Notes under the pieces: model-generated | What the model was told of the DNA's origin: nothing | Seen by the model: the letters and a program-made list of their open reading frames with translations, nothing else | The model's database searches: none | Position numbers and translations under genes: made by a program | Origin: Firmicutes bacterium HGW-Firmicutes-1 | Lineage (GTDB): Bacteria > Bacillota > Clostridia > Lachnospirales > Vallitaleaceae | Direction of reading: 5' to 3' | Length of the DNA stretch: 64,000 nt | Assembly (NCBI GenBank): GCA_002841625.1 | Contig: PHAG01000008.1 | Span: 1 to 64,000, forward strand | Part shown: piece by piece, positions 8,939 to 17,875 of the stretch | Numbering within the stretch: position 1 is the first letter of the stretch | How the letters are laid out: each line of letters begins with the position of its first letter

Positions 8939-10648
8939 ATGAAGTATAGCGTAGCCTTTGAACCTATTCCTTTCGAGTTGAAAAACGGTGTTAAAACACA
9001 AGAAACAGTTATAATAACCTTTTTTGATGATAAAGGTCTACAAACGGAAATAAAAGAATATGGATATTTAGACAATCATGCATTAAGAGATCTAAAAATG
9101 GCATCTCCTTCCTTTCAACTTAAAGAGTTATACTTTAAGGATTTTTCTATACAGGATAATCATGATATATATGAATGGGATGATAATAAAACGGTACATA
9201 GCTTTCATGCAGAAAAGTGTTTTTTTGATGGAGATGTTAACTTTAGTGGTGTAACTTTTGGTAAAGGCGGCTTTAGTTTGGCTCATTCTTGTTTCGGGAA
9301 TGGTACAATAGATTTTCATAAGACGGTTTTTTTGTCGGATACAGTACAGCTTAGTGGTATAAAATTTGGTACAGGTGAGAAAATATTTACATCAACTAAG
9401 TTTAATGGTAAAATCATAAATTTCTTCAGCACTGATTTCGGTAATGGAGATGTTAATTTTAAGTGCAGTAGCTTAATCAATGCACACTTGAATTTTAGTG
9501 GTGCTATTTTTGGCGATGGTGATGTTGATTTTGATTTTACAACATTTGGAGTAGGGGGCGTAGATTTTTCAGGTGTTAATTTTGGAAAAGGACAAATTTC
9601 CTTTAGAAATGCCCAGTTTAATAATGGTGATGTTATGTTTTTTGGCTCTAGCTTTGGAGCAGGAAAAGTTACTTTTAGTGACGCTGTTTTTGGAAATGGA
9701 AATGTAGATTATAGTTTTTGTAAATTTGAAAAATGTATTGTTCATTTTAAATATGCGAAGCTAGGCATTGGAAAGTTTAATATGAGCAATATAAACCTAA
9801 TAGATGGGTATATATTGTTCAAATCTGTCCGGTTTAAGAGTCGAAGTATTTATTTCTCAGAAAGCATAATTGATAAGCTGATTTTTCTAAACTCGTTATT
9901 TATTGAACATGCAGAAATGAGCCTAGAACAATGTCATGAGTTAGTAGTTGAGAATTGTATTATTGAAAAAACTTTTGATTTAATTGCTACGAGCAAAAAA
10001 AAGGTTAACATAGATTGTCTCAATTTGATCAATACAAAAAACCTTGGTCAGATTTACATTGATTGGGGCACAAATGATGTGAAAAAAGCAATTTATTCGC
10101 AAGGAATTTCGACAACTTATCGTGAAAAAGCTGATCAGTTTCGCTTGCTAAAAGAGAATTTTCATAAAATAGGACACTATGACGATGAAGATTATTCCTA
10201 TGTTGAGTATAAAAGATGCATGAGTATGTCTGAACTTAATGGAGAGGACTTATTTAACCATAAATATAAAAAAATTATAATTATAAATAGACGTATTGTA
10301 TATCCATTTAAATGGTTTGTACTTGACTTTGTAGGAAACTATGCTACAAATCCTTTTAGAATACTTAGTTCAATGTTCATGACAGCGATTATCTTTACTA
10401 TCTTATATACATTGCCGTTTATTCAATTAAATGGTGATAAAGGATATGCAAAAGCCTTAAATAATCCGTTACTGGACTTGTATTCAAATGCGCTATATCA
10501 TAGTGTAGCTACGCTTTTTACAATTGGATACGGTGATGTTAACCCTGGGAATATTTATGCTATGATTCTATCTGGTTTGGAAGGTTTTACTGGGTTATTT
10601 TTGATGTCATATTTTACAGTTGCATTTGTACGTAAAATATTAAGATAA
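8939..10648 (+). CDS. Two-TM potassium channel with N-terminal pentapeptide-like beta-helix
   Basis: A 569-residue fusion. Residues about 85-320 repeat an F-x-x-A/G-x-F-G-x-G-x-V-D-F-S pattern about every 20 residues, as in pentapeptide-repeat right-handed beta-helices. The C-terminus is a minimal ion channel: a membrane helix near 478-500, the selectivity filter TIGYGD at 527-532, and a second helix near 540-566. It should be a tetrameric K+ channel with a large cytoplasmic repeat domain placed before the pore. The ATG follows a strong GGAGGGAGG (8924-8932). An extended -10 (TGGTAGAAT, 8895-8903) may be its promoter. The ligand sensed by the repeat domain is unknown. Confidence 0.88.
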   Translation: MKYSVAFEPIPFELKNGVKTQETVIITFFDDKGLQTEIKEYGYLDNHALRDLKMASPSFQLKELYFKDFSIQDNHDIYEWDDNKTVHSFHAEKCFFDGDVNFSGVTFGKGGFSLAHSCFGNGTIDFHKTVFLSDTVQLSGIKFGTGEKIFTSTKFNGKIINFFSTDFGNGDVNFKCSSLINAHLNFSGAIFGDGDVDFDFTTFGVGGVDFSGVNFGKGQISFRNAQFNNGDVMFFGSSFGAGKVTFSDAVFGNGNVDYSFCKFEKCIVHFKYAKLGIGKFNMSNINLIDGYILFKSVRFKSRSIYFSESIIDKLIFLNSLFIEHAEMSLEQCHELVVENCIIEKTFDLIATSKKKVNIDCLNLINTKNLGQIYIDWGTNDVKKAIYSQGISTTYREKADQFRLLKENFHKIGHYDDEDYSYVEYKRCMSMSELNGEDLFNHKYKKIIIINRRIVYPFKWFVLDFVGNYATNPFRILSSMFMTAIIFTILYTLPFIQLNGDKGYAKALNNPLLDLYSNALYHSVATLFTIGYGDVNPGNIYAMILSGLEGFTGLFLMSYFTVAFVRKILR

Positions 10649-10669
10649 TTTAGCAAAGAATCTAATAAC

Positions 10670-10699
10670 TTGATAAGTGCATATATTCTGTGATATTAT
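10670..10699 (+). promoter_or_regulatory. Promoter of PAS-GGDEF/cheX operon
   Basis: TTGATA (10670-10675), an 18-base spacer and TATTAT (10694-10699) preceded by TG form an extended -10 promoter. It lies 40 bases before the next start. Confidence 0.65.
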
Positions 10700-10738
10700 A
10701 TAGTAACAAAGTATGTCATATTATTTAGGAGGATTGTT

Positions 10739-11710
10739 ATGGATGATTCTAAAAAGCGTTATGATAATACAAAATCAAGTCTTGATGAAGGCCTTATTAT
10801 AAATACTATTATGAACAATTCTCATGATACTATTTATTTCAAAGACATCAAATCAATTTTTCTTTTAAGTAGTAAAGCTCACGCTATGCAATTCGGTTTT
10901 GAAAATCCGTTAGATATTGTAGGGAAAAGTGATTTTGATTTTTTTCCAGACTCATTTGCTCGTCAAGCATATGAAGATGAACAAAACATTATTTTTTCGG
11001 GGGAACCGTTGATTGGAAGGGTTGAAAAGTGGGAAAAGCCTGATGGTACCACCACATGGCTTTCAGCATCAAAGCATCCTTTATTCGACTATGATGGAAA
11101 GATCATCGGTACGTGGGGAACTTCTAGGGACATAACACCGCTGAAAAGAGCAGAAGAAGAATTGGCTAAAGTAAATCAGAAACTTGTTAAAGTGAATAGG
11201 AAGCTAGAAGAATTATCGGTTATTGACAGTCTTTCAGGACTTTATAATCATAGACATTTTTACGAGGAACTAAAAAAGACCTTCGATTTATATATAAGAC
11301 AGAAGCAAAAAGGAAATACCAATAGTTTTTCTGTAGCATTTTTAGATATTGACAATTTTAAAAGTATAAATGATACATATGGTCACTTAGTAGGGGATTT
11401 AGCAATTAAGCATATTGCAGATATTATGATTAAACATACACGTTCTATTGATGGGTGCTTTCGATATGGTGGTGATGAATTTGCAATTATTCTATCTGAT
11501 ACCAACCTTGAAGTTGCTAAGGGAATTGCAGAAAAATTGCGGAAAATAATTGAAAGTTCACCAGTGTTCTTAGAAGATATGACTGTATTGATAACAGTTA
11601 GTATTGGCGTAGCATGTTATAGTGAATCTGATAGTATGAAGGACTTGATTCAAAAAACTGACGACAAGCTCTATCAATCAAAAAATGAAGGTAGAAATAA
11701 AGTCAGTTAA
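10739..11710 (+). CDS. PAS-GGDEF diguanylate cyclase
   Basis: A 323-residue soluble protein with a PAS domain (about 20-135) ending in the typical GTSRDITPLKRAEEEL linker. A coiled linker and a GGDEF domain (about 160-320) follow. The signature is canonical GGDEF (244-248), with an RSID (RxxD) inhibitory site five residues before it, so an active, product-inhibited cyclase making c-di-GMP is expected. It starts after TTAGGAGG. CheX follows 21 bases downstream and a methyltransferase after that, forming an apparent operon that links c-di-GMP and chemotaxis. Confidence 0.93.
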   Translation: MDDSKKRYDNTKSSLDEGLIINTIMNNSHDTIYFKDIKSIFLLSSKAHAMQFGFENPLDIVGKSDFDFFPDSFARQAYEDEQNIIFSGEPLIGRVEKWEKPDGTTTWLSASKHPLFDYDGKIIGTWGTSRDITPLKRAEEELAKVNQKLVKVNRKLEELSVIDSLSGLYNHRHFYEELKKTFDLYIRQKQKGNTNSFSVAFLDIDNFKSINDTYGHLVGDLAIKHIADIMIKHTRSIDGCFRYGGDEFAIILSDTNLEVAKGIAEKLRKIIESSPVFLEDMTVLITVSIGVACYSESDSMKDLIQKTDDKLYQSKNEGRNKVS

Positions 11711-11731
11711 TTTTACAAAAGAGGTGATACT

Positions 11732-12205
11732 ATGAACGTTGAATATTTAAATCCGGTAGTGAGTGCTGCAACATATGTATTAAAGGAAGCGTGTGGTTTG
11801 GATATAAGCACAGGGAATCCATATTTGACACAGGCAGTATACGATGAGAGGATTTTCATAGTAATGATTGGCATTACAGGTCAGCTTCATGGACAAGTTA
11901 TATTAAGCATGAATGAAAAAGTTGCCTGTATGGTTGCTTCAAAAATGATGATGGGAATGCCAGTAAATGAATTAAATGATATTGCAAGGAGTGCCCTAGG
12001 TGAGCTAATGAATATGACTATGGGAAATGCTGTTACAATGTTTTTTAACAAAGGGATAACCTTAGATATAACACCTCCAACAATATTTTTAAGTAATACG
12101 TTGACAATGAACGTAGGTGACGCAAAAATGATTTGCATACCAATAACCTTCGATGGAGATTTGTTAATCGAATTAAATATTGCTATTAAGGAAAATAAGA
12201 GCTAA
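11732..12205 (+). CDS. cheX: CheX-family CheY-P phosphatase
   Basis: A 157-residue protein that keeps the CheC/CheX/FliY catalytic signature E-x-x-N, here Glu91 and Asn94 in GELMNMTMGN, followed by the GN turn. The length and single motif copy fit CheX, which removes the phosphoryl group from CheY to end a chemotactic signal. It starts with RBS GAGGTG. The stop overlaps the start of the methyltransferase by one base (TAATG). It is found away from the main chemotaxis operon and next to a diguanylate cyclase, which may give it a specialised partner. Confidence 0.88.
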   Translation: MNVEYLNPVVSAATYVLKEACGLDISTGNPYLTQAVYDERIFIVMIGITGQLHGQVILSMNEKVACMVASKMMMGMPVNELNDIARSALGELMNMTMGNAVTMFFNKGITLDITPPTIFLSNTLTMNVGDAKMICIPITFDGDLLIELNIAIKENKS

Positions 12206-12969
12206 TGCAGAAAATTAACGCAGAATTTGTTAGACATGCCTTTGCGAGTAAGGATTCGTTAAGGGAATATAGTATTGCTGCTATGGAAATAGAGTTATGG
12301 GAATCTGAAAAAATTATATTCGAAAAATATTTTAATAAAGAAGATAGAATCCTTGATATTGGATGCGGAACAGGCAGAGTTACGTTTGGACTTCACAATT
12401 TTGGATATAATAGCCTTATTGGGGTTGATGTATCAAAAGAAATGCTTAAGGAAGCAATTCGCATTAATAATATAAGGAATGCTACCATTGAATTTAGACT
12501 TGGAGATGCTACTAAGCTAGACTTAGGAGATAAGATATTTGATGGGGCTATTTTTGCGTATAATGGATTAATGCAAATACCTTGGTTGGAAAACAGAATG
12601 AAGGCATTTAAAGAAATAAATAGAATCCTTAAGTTAGGTGCCATATTTATTTTTACTACGCATGATCTGAAGACTAAGGACGTAAATGTTCAAAGGTATT
12701 GGAAAGAAGAAATGGAATTATGGAGCAAAGGAAAGCAAGATCCAAGGCTTCCTGAGTTTGGAGATCTACTATATAAAAGTTTTGATAGGCAAATGTATAT
12801 GCATGTTCCAAGTAGAGAAGAAATAGTGAATTGTTTAAGCGCAACTGGTTTTGAAATTGTCGAGGACTTATATAGACCAGAGATCATTGAGGAATCAGAA
12901 GAAGTGCAGTGCTTTTCGGATGATTGTAGATTCTGGATTGTTAGAAAAACAATAGACGTATCCCTTTAA
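12205..12969 (+). CDS. Class I SAM-dependent methyltransferase
   Basis: A 254-residue protein with the class I Rossmann motif I ILDIGCGTGRVTFGL at about residues 50-64. Acidic motif II (GVDVSKEML) and the later LGDATKLD and FDGAIFAYNGLMQI motifs follow. The substrate cannot be inferred. Its start overlaps the cheX stop (TAATG), which implies translational coupling. A link to chemoreceptor methylation is not supported, because it lacks CheR features. A terminator follows at once. Confidence 0.87.
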   Translation: MQKINAEFVRHAFASKDSLREYSIAAMEIELWESEKIIFEKYFNKEDRILDIGCGTGRVTFGLHNFGYNSLIGVDVSKEMLKEAIRINNIRNATIEFRLGDATKLDLGDKIFDGAIFAYNGLMQIPWLENRMKAFKEINRILKLGAIFIFTTHDLKTKDVNVQRYWKEEMELWSKGKQDPRLPEFGDLLYKSFDRQMYMHVPSREEIVNCLSATGFEIVEDLYRPEIIEESEEVQCFSDDCRFWIVRKTIDVSL

Positions 12970-12980
12970 TCAAGCATATC

Positions 12981-13006
12981 AACCACCCTAAATGGGGTGG
13001 TTTTAT
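12981..13006 (+). terminator. Terminator after methyltransferase gene
   Basis: AACCACCC pairs with GGGGTGGTT across a short loop, followed by TTTTAT. It ends the diguanylate cyclase-cheX-methyltransferase operon, although the next gene starts only 18 bases later and could be reached by read-through. Confidence 0.8.
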
Positions 13007-13024
13007 ATATAAAGGAGAACTAAA

Positions 13025-13552
13025 ATGAGAGCATTCTATGGAATAGTTTTTGATGATGAAACTAAGAATAAGATTTATGGTATTCAAAGTGAAGTTAAGA
13101 AGTATACAAGTAGAGGTAAGTTTGTGCCGTTAGCTAATTTTCACATAACACTAAAATTTTTAGGTGATATCGACCCAAAAGAATTTGATGATTATTGTGA
13201 TTTACTTGAAAGTGCGGTCGGGGGCTTTAATGCCTTTCAAATCGTTACGAAAGGAATAGGTGAATTTACCAAGGCGAACAAGGCAATGCCATATATAGGA
13301 ATTAAAGAGAGTAAAGCACTTATTGCCATGAATAATAATATTCAACAAATGGTAAATAGAAGTTATTTGTTAAGACATGAAAACTTCACGCCACATATTA
13401 CCTTAGCCAGACAGGTTGAAACCAAAGAGCGGCTAAGTGATATAGAAATTACGAACTTTAATATTGAAGTAAATAAAATTGCTTTATTTGAAAGTAAGAA
13501 TGAGAAAAATAAACTTGTATATGAAGAGAGAGCAATTATTAGACTTGTTTAA
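13025..13552 (+). CDS. thpR: RNA 2',3'-cyclic phosphodiesterase (ThpR/LigT)
   Basis: A 175-residue member of the 2H phosphoesterase superfamily. It has two H-x-T-L motifs, HITL at His40 and HITL at His124, which together form the active site. The family opens 2',3'-cyclic phosphates at RNA ends and was first described as a 2'-5' RNA ligase. The length is typical. The RBS AAAGGAG precedes the ATG. It sits alone between the methyltransferase terminator and the gap promoter region. Confidence 0.92.
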   Translation: MRAFYGIVFDDETKNKIYGIQSEVKKYTSRGKFVPLANFHITLKFLGDIDPKEFDDYCDLLESAVGGFNAFQIVTKGIGEFTKANKAMPYIGIKESKALIAMNNNIQQMVNRSYLLRHENFTPHITLARQVETKERLSDIEITNFNIEVNKIALFESKNEKNKLVYEERAIIRLV

Positions 13553-13655
13553 TTGTAATAAGAATGTTCTGCGAAAACTATTTACTGTTTTATTAATTTG
13601 TGATAAAATTAACAGTGTAATAGATTTACCATTCATTGCTAATTGTATTTCATAA

Positions 13656-13682
13656 TTGACAATGACAATATTATGATATAAA
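13656..13682 (+). promoter_or_regulatory. Possible gap promoter
   Basis: TTGACA (13656-13661) and TATAAA (13677-13682) are spaced by 15 bases, which is short of the optimum. It is the best match in the 266-base region before gap. Confidence 0.4.
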
Positions 13683-13752
13683 CTAAAATTGGGATATTTT
13701 AACATACTTATTCTTAATAAGAAGGCTTAGGTTTTCTTATTGTAATAAATAA

Positions 13753-14829
<1,077 letters not shown>

Positions 14830-14858
14830 TAAGTGGTTATAAAATAACTATACATTTT

Positions 14859-14898
14859 AAAAATGTTTCGATTGCAGTTGCAGTCGAAACATTTTTTT
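14859..14898 (+). terminator. gap terminator
   Basis: A 17-base arm (AAAAATGTTTCGATTGC) pairs with its complement across an AGTT loop and ends in seven T residues. It is one of the strongest terminators in the window. Confidence 0.92.
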
Positions 14899-14905
14899 AT
14901 TCATT

Positions 14906-15008
14906 AAGAAGGTTCTGTATATGCAATTGAAAAACAGATAGGTAACGAGGATTTTAACTCGGCGTATAAATAACAAAGATATTTAACGCTGCGCAGCCGA
15001 TTTTCTTG
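14906..15008 (+). repeat. Family A dispersed hairpin repeat, copy 1 (with insert)
   Basis: The copy begins AAGAAGGTTCTG, then has TGCAATTG, AGATAGGTAACGAG and ACTCGGCG, and ends GCAGCCGATTTTCTTG. It shares these blocks in the same order with the copies at 20608, 27254 and 55594. It carries about 25 extra bases after CGGCG. CGAG/CTCG can close an inner hairpin. It lies between the convergent ends of gap and the gene at 15029. Confidence 0.75.
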
Positions 15009-15028
15009 TAATTCACTTTGAAGTAGAA

Positions 15029-17575
15029 CTATGGATTTACAAAAACGCACATGGCTTTTTGTGAAGGCATATCGGACATTAAAAGCATTTCTCTATCAAA
15101 GGTTGCAACGTGAATCGCATAATCCAGTACTTTGCCTGAAATTAGTGTGGACAGCTGATTAGGATGTGAAAGTAATAAATCTTTATTAAAGGAGTTCGAC
15201 ATTTCTGGGAAGAAAGAAGCATAGAAAATATTGCTTTCAACCAAATCTTGGAAGAAATGACTTCCGAAAGAAAGTTCTGGAATCATTCCTCCTTTTGGAT
15301 ATGATTCTTCACAGATTGCAGTAAATTTATTAATTTCTGCAAACATTACAGGAACTCCGAGTGAAGCCATAGTCGAGCCACATCTTCCTGGTACAACGAG
15401 CATAATATCATCAGACTCATCAAAGACAGCATTAAGCTTTCCAATTGTTCTGGCAACTTCATGGCGATCTTGTTCTGATAATAAAATATATTGTTCAGGT
15501 ATTACGTAAACTACTGTTTTGATTACTCTAGCTTCGCCACCGCCTACAAAGCCACCATTAAGTGAGAATAATTTATAATGATCAGGAAGGTTTTCAGGTA
15601 ATTTGATAGTACTTCCTGCTTTGAAGGTTTGCAAAGGCCTACATTGGACAAAATCAATAATGATATTATCTTTTGATTTATTCATTGTAAACTCTACATC
15701 TACAGGGCATTCATAAACTTTTTCGAGGAGTGCTAGAGAGTCTCTCATTTTATTTAGAAAATCAGTGGTTTCGAATAATTGTTTGAAATCAGTTCTTATC
15801 ACCTTTAAATGATTCATGCCAATGTCTCGTGCTCTTTTTTCGGCAGCTAAATCGCGGCTTATAATCCAATTGGTCTCTACTTCTGTTAGATTATCAATCG
15901 CTTCTTGAACTGATATCGTACAGGAGGTATTGTTTTCAATATCCAATACATCCATATAACATTGGGAATTGTTTTCACCATGGTGATCAGTTGGTAAGGT
16001 ATTAGGCATATCTAAAGAAACAATGCTCGTATAGTCACCATCAGTTCGATCAACTGCTCTTGTGCCAAGCCCCATTACGATTCGAATCATACCAGCCTCA
16101 GGATTCATATTTAAATGCCATACATAAGAGCTATAGGATAGACCTACGCCAGCAACCAATGGATAGAAGTAATTTCCATGATAAGAGCCCGACACCCTTT
16201 GAACCAATACAGACATTTGTTCTCCAAGATTATTCAGTCCTCGTTTCTTGCGATATATTAATGCAGGTAATTCAACAGTACTAGCATATACGTTGCGAAT
16301 TGCACTAATGAAGGATTCCATACGTTCTTGTGTATCGCCTTGATTTGCGCAAAATACACTATGGTATTTGCCAGCAAATGCATTGCCATATCCATCCTCA
16401 AGTAAGCTACTAGAGCGAACTATAATTGGAGTTCTTCCTAAAGCATCTAAAGCTTGCTCAAATTGACTCATAATAATACTTGGAAAGCTACCTGCAAGTA
16501 TTTTTGCATGTAGTTCCTTGGCAACGGTAAAGTAACCTTCTGTTGAACGTTGTTGCATATGTAATAGCCATAAGCCATTATGGATTAAGAAGGACTGCCA
16601 TACATCAGAACCAATGTATAAAGAATCTTTTTGTAAATGTGCAGCTGCTTTCTCACCCTTGGTATGACCGCATAAGATACGCCTAGCAAGCAACATTCCA
16701 ACTGATTTTCCACCTATATATCCAGTGCCAATCATGCGATTCCGAATACCCAATAAGTCATCTAAAGTAAAATGATTTTTAGCAAGAGCTAATATTTTTT
16801 CGTCTTTTCCAAGTAAAAGGGTACATAGTCTATGTATCATTCTATCTATTTCTTCTTTATCAGGACTAGACCATCTAAGTGATTCTGCTTTAATAAATAG
16901 CTGTTCCCAATAATCTAGTTTATGAATGATAGGATATGGAAGACGTAATATATGATGCAATCCATCTGTTTGAGGAATTAACTTATTATCCGACCAAATA
17001 TGAGGCATGAACATAGTAGGTGAATCTCTATTCCAAACCTTTTTTGGTTGTACTACTTGGCCATCATCGGACGTATTTAAATCTATCATAATTTGTGTTG
17101 TATCTAATATTCTAGAAACTGTAGCCCAATCATGGTGCTTACGCATGATACAGAAATAAGCAACAGTATCTAACAAAAATAAATAGGGGCAAGTAACAGC
17201 AAAAAAATTGCCAATCATCAAATCGGTTGCCCAGGTTTGTTGTAGTGATGAAAGTGAATCAAAAATGTAATAGGCTCCTAAACCAGCCTCAGTTATAATG
17301 TTATAAATCTCAAAAGAAAAATGCTGAAACCCCAACGAAGAATCTAATATATATACCTCAACACCTTCTGTATCTTCAATAATCGGAGGATGTGAAGCAA
17401 ATCTAATATATAGAATTTTTCTGCCTTCTTTTCTTGCATTTGAAGCAAACGCACGAGCATATTGCATATAATCTTCTAAACTATCTACCTTCCAAACTAC
17501 ATTATCTCCTAGCCAAATATGATCAATGATCTCATCAAGTGCAGGTACTCCAGAATGAATTCTCTTATCAGACAT
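15029..17575 (-). CDS. KaiC-like / PEP-pyruvate-binding (PPDK N-domain) fusion protein
   Basis: An 848-residue protein. The first about 250 residues resemble a RecA/KaiC-type fold, opening with GVPALDEIIDHIWLGDNVVW, but I see no intact Walker A loop. From about residue 270 it matches the ATP-grasp domain of pyruvate phosphate dikinase and PEP synthase: GGKSVGMLLARR, the PIIVRSSSLLEDGYGNAFAGKY block, and the closing DFVQCRPL (QxRP). The swivelling phosphohistidine domain and PEP-binding barrel of true PPDK are absent. It is therefore not a complete dikinase; a regulatory or partner-dependent phosphotransfer role is inference. The start ATG follows AAAGGAG on the minus strand. Confidence 0.85.
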   Translation of the reverse strand: MSDKRIHSGVPALDEIIDHIWLGDNVVWKVDSLEDYMQYARAFASNARKEGRKILYIRFASHPPIIEDTEGVEVYILDSSLGFQHFSFEIYNIITEAGLGAYYIFDSLSSLQQTWATDLMIGNFFAVTCPYLFLLDTVAYFCIMRKHHDWATVSRILDTTQIMIDLNTSDDGQVVQPKKVWNRDSPTMFMPHIWSDNKLIPQTDGLHHILRLPYPIIHKLDYWEQLFIKAESLRWSSPDKEEIDRMIHRLCTLLLGKDEKILALAKNHFTLDDLLGIRNRMIGTGYIGGKSVGMLLARRILCGHTKGEKAAAHLQKDSLYIGSDVWQSFLIHNGLWLLHMQQRSTEGYFTVAKELHAKILAGSFPSIIMSQFEQALDALGRTPIIVRSSSLLEDGYGNAFAGKYHSVFCANQGDTQERMESFISAIRNVYASTVELPALIYRKKRGLNNLGEQMSVLVQRVSGSYHGNYFYPLVAGVGLSYSSYVWHLNMNPEAGMIRIVMGLGTRAVDRTDGDYTSIVSLDMPNTLPTDHHGENNSQCYMDVLDIENNTSCTISVQEAIDNLTEVETNWIISRDLAAEKRARDIGMNHLKVIRTDFKQLFETTDFLNKMRDSLALLEKVYECPVDVEFTMNKSKDNIIIDFVQCRPLQTFKAGSTIKLPENLPDHYKLFSLNGGFVGGGEARVIKTVVYVIPEQYILLSEQDRHEVARTIGKLNAVFDESDDIMLVVPGRCGSTMASLGVPVMFAEINKFTAICEESYPKGGMIPELSFGSHFFQDLVESNIFYASFFPEMSNSFNKDLLLSHPNQLSTLISGKVLDYAIHVATFDREMLLMSDMPSQKAMCVFVNP

Positions 17576-17875
17576 TTAGTCAACTCCTTTGATATCTGTA
17601 TCTATTTCATAGGGTTATATTCATTTATAATACTAAATTATAAGAAAACATACAAGAGTATTGTGATTTAAGCTTGCATTTGGTTACGAAACCGTAGCGA
17701 ATGCAGAGGTTTTGTAGATTGACTGCCAAGAATTTAACCTAAAAAAAAGAAAACTCCCTAGGAACAATGTTGACACCTATGTGCAAACAACCCAAGAGTT
17801 TTTCTTCTAATATTGAATATATAATAGAAATAACTGTTTTGTCGATAGCTTAAATCAGTAAGAAATGAACTAAAA
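17576..17875. other. Intergenic region with minus-strand terminator
   Basis: This 300-base gap holds the upstream region of the gene ending at 15029. It also holds the terminator of the histidine kinase gene (17744-17806) and a weak imperfect palindrome near 17674-17705 (GCATT...AATGC). I see no further gene. Confidence 0.6.
17744..17806 (-). terminator. Terminator of two-component operon
   Basis: Read on the minus strand, AGAAAAACTCTTGGG pairs imperfectly with CCTAGGGAGTTTTCT, and a run of T residues follows. It lies about 70 bases beyond the kinase stop codon. Confidence 0.65.

Noticed and set aside
9200-9800. A DNA tandem repeat or CRISPR-like array in the channel gene
   Set aside because: The periodicity is at the protein level (about 20 residues) with degenerate DNA, and the frame is open throughout.
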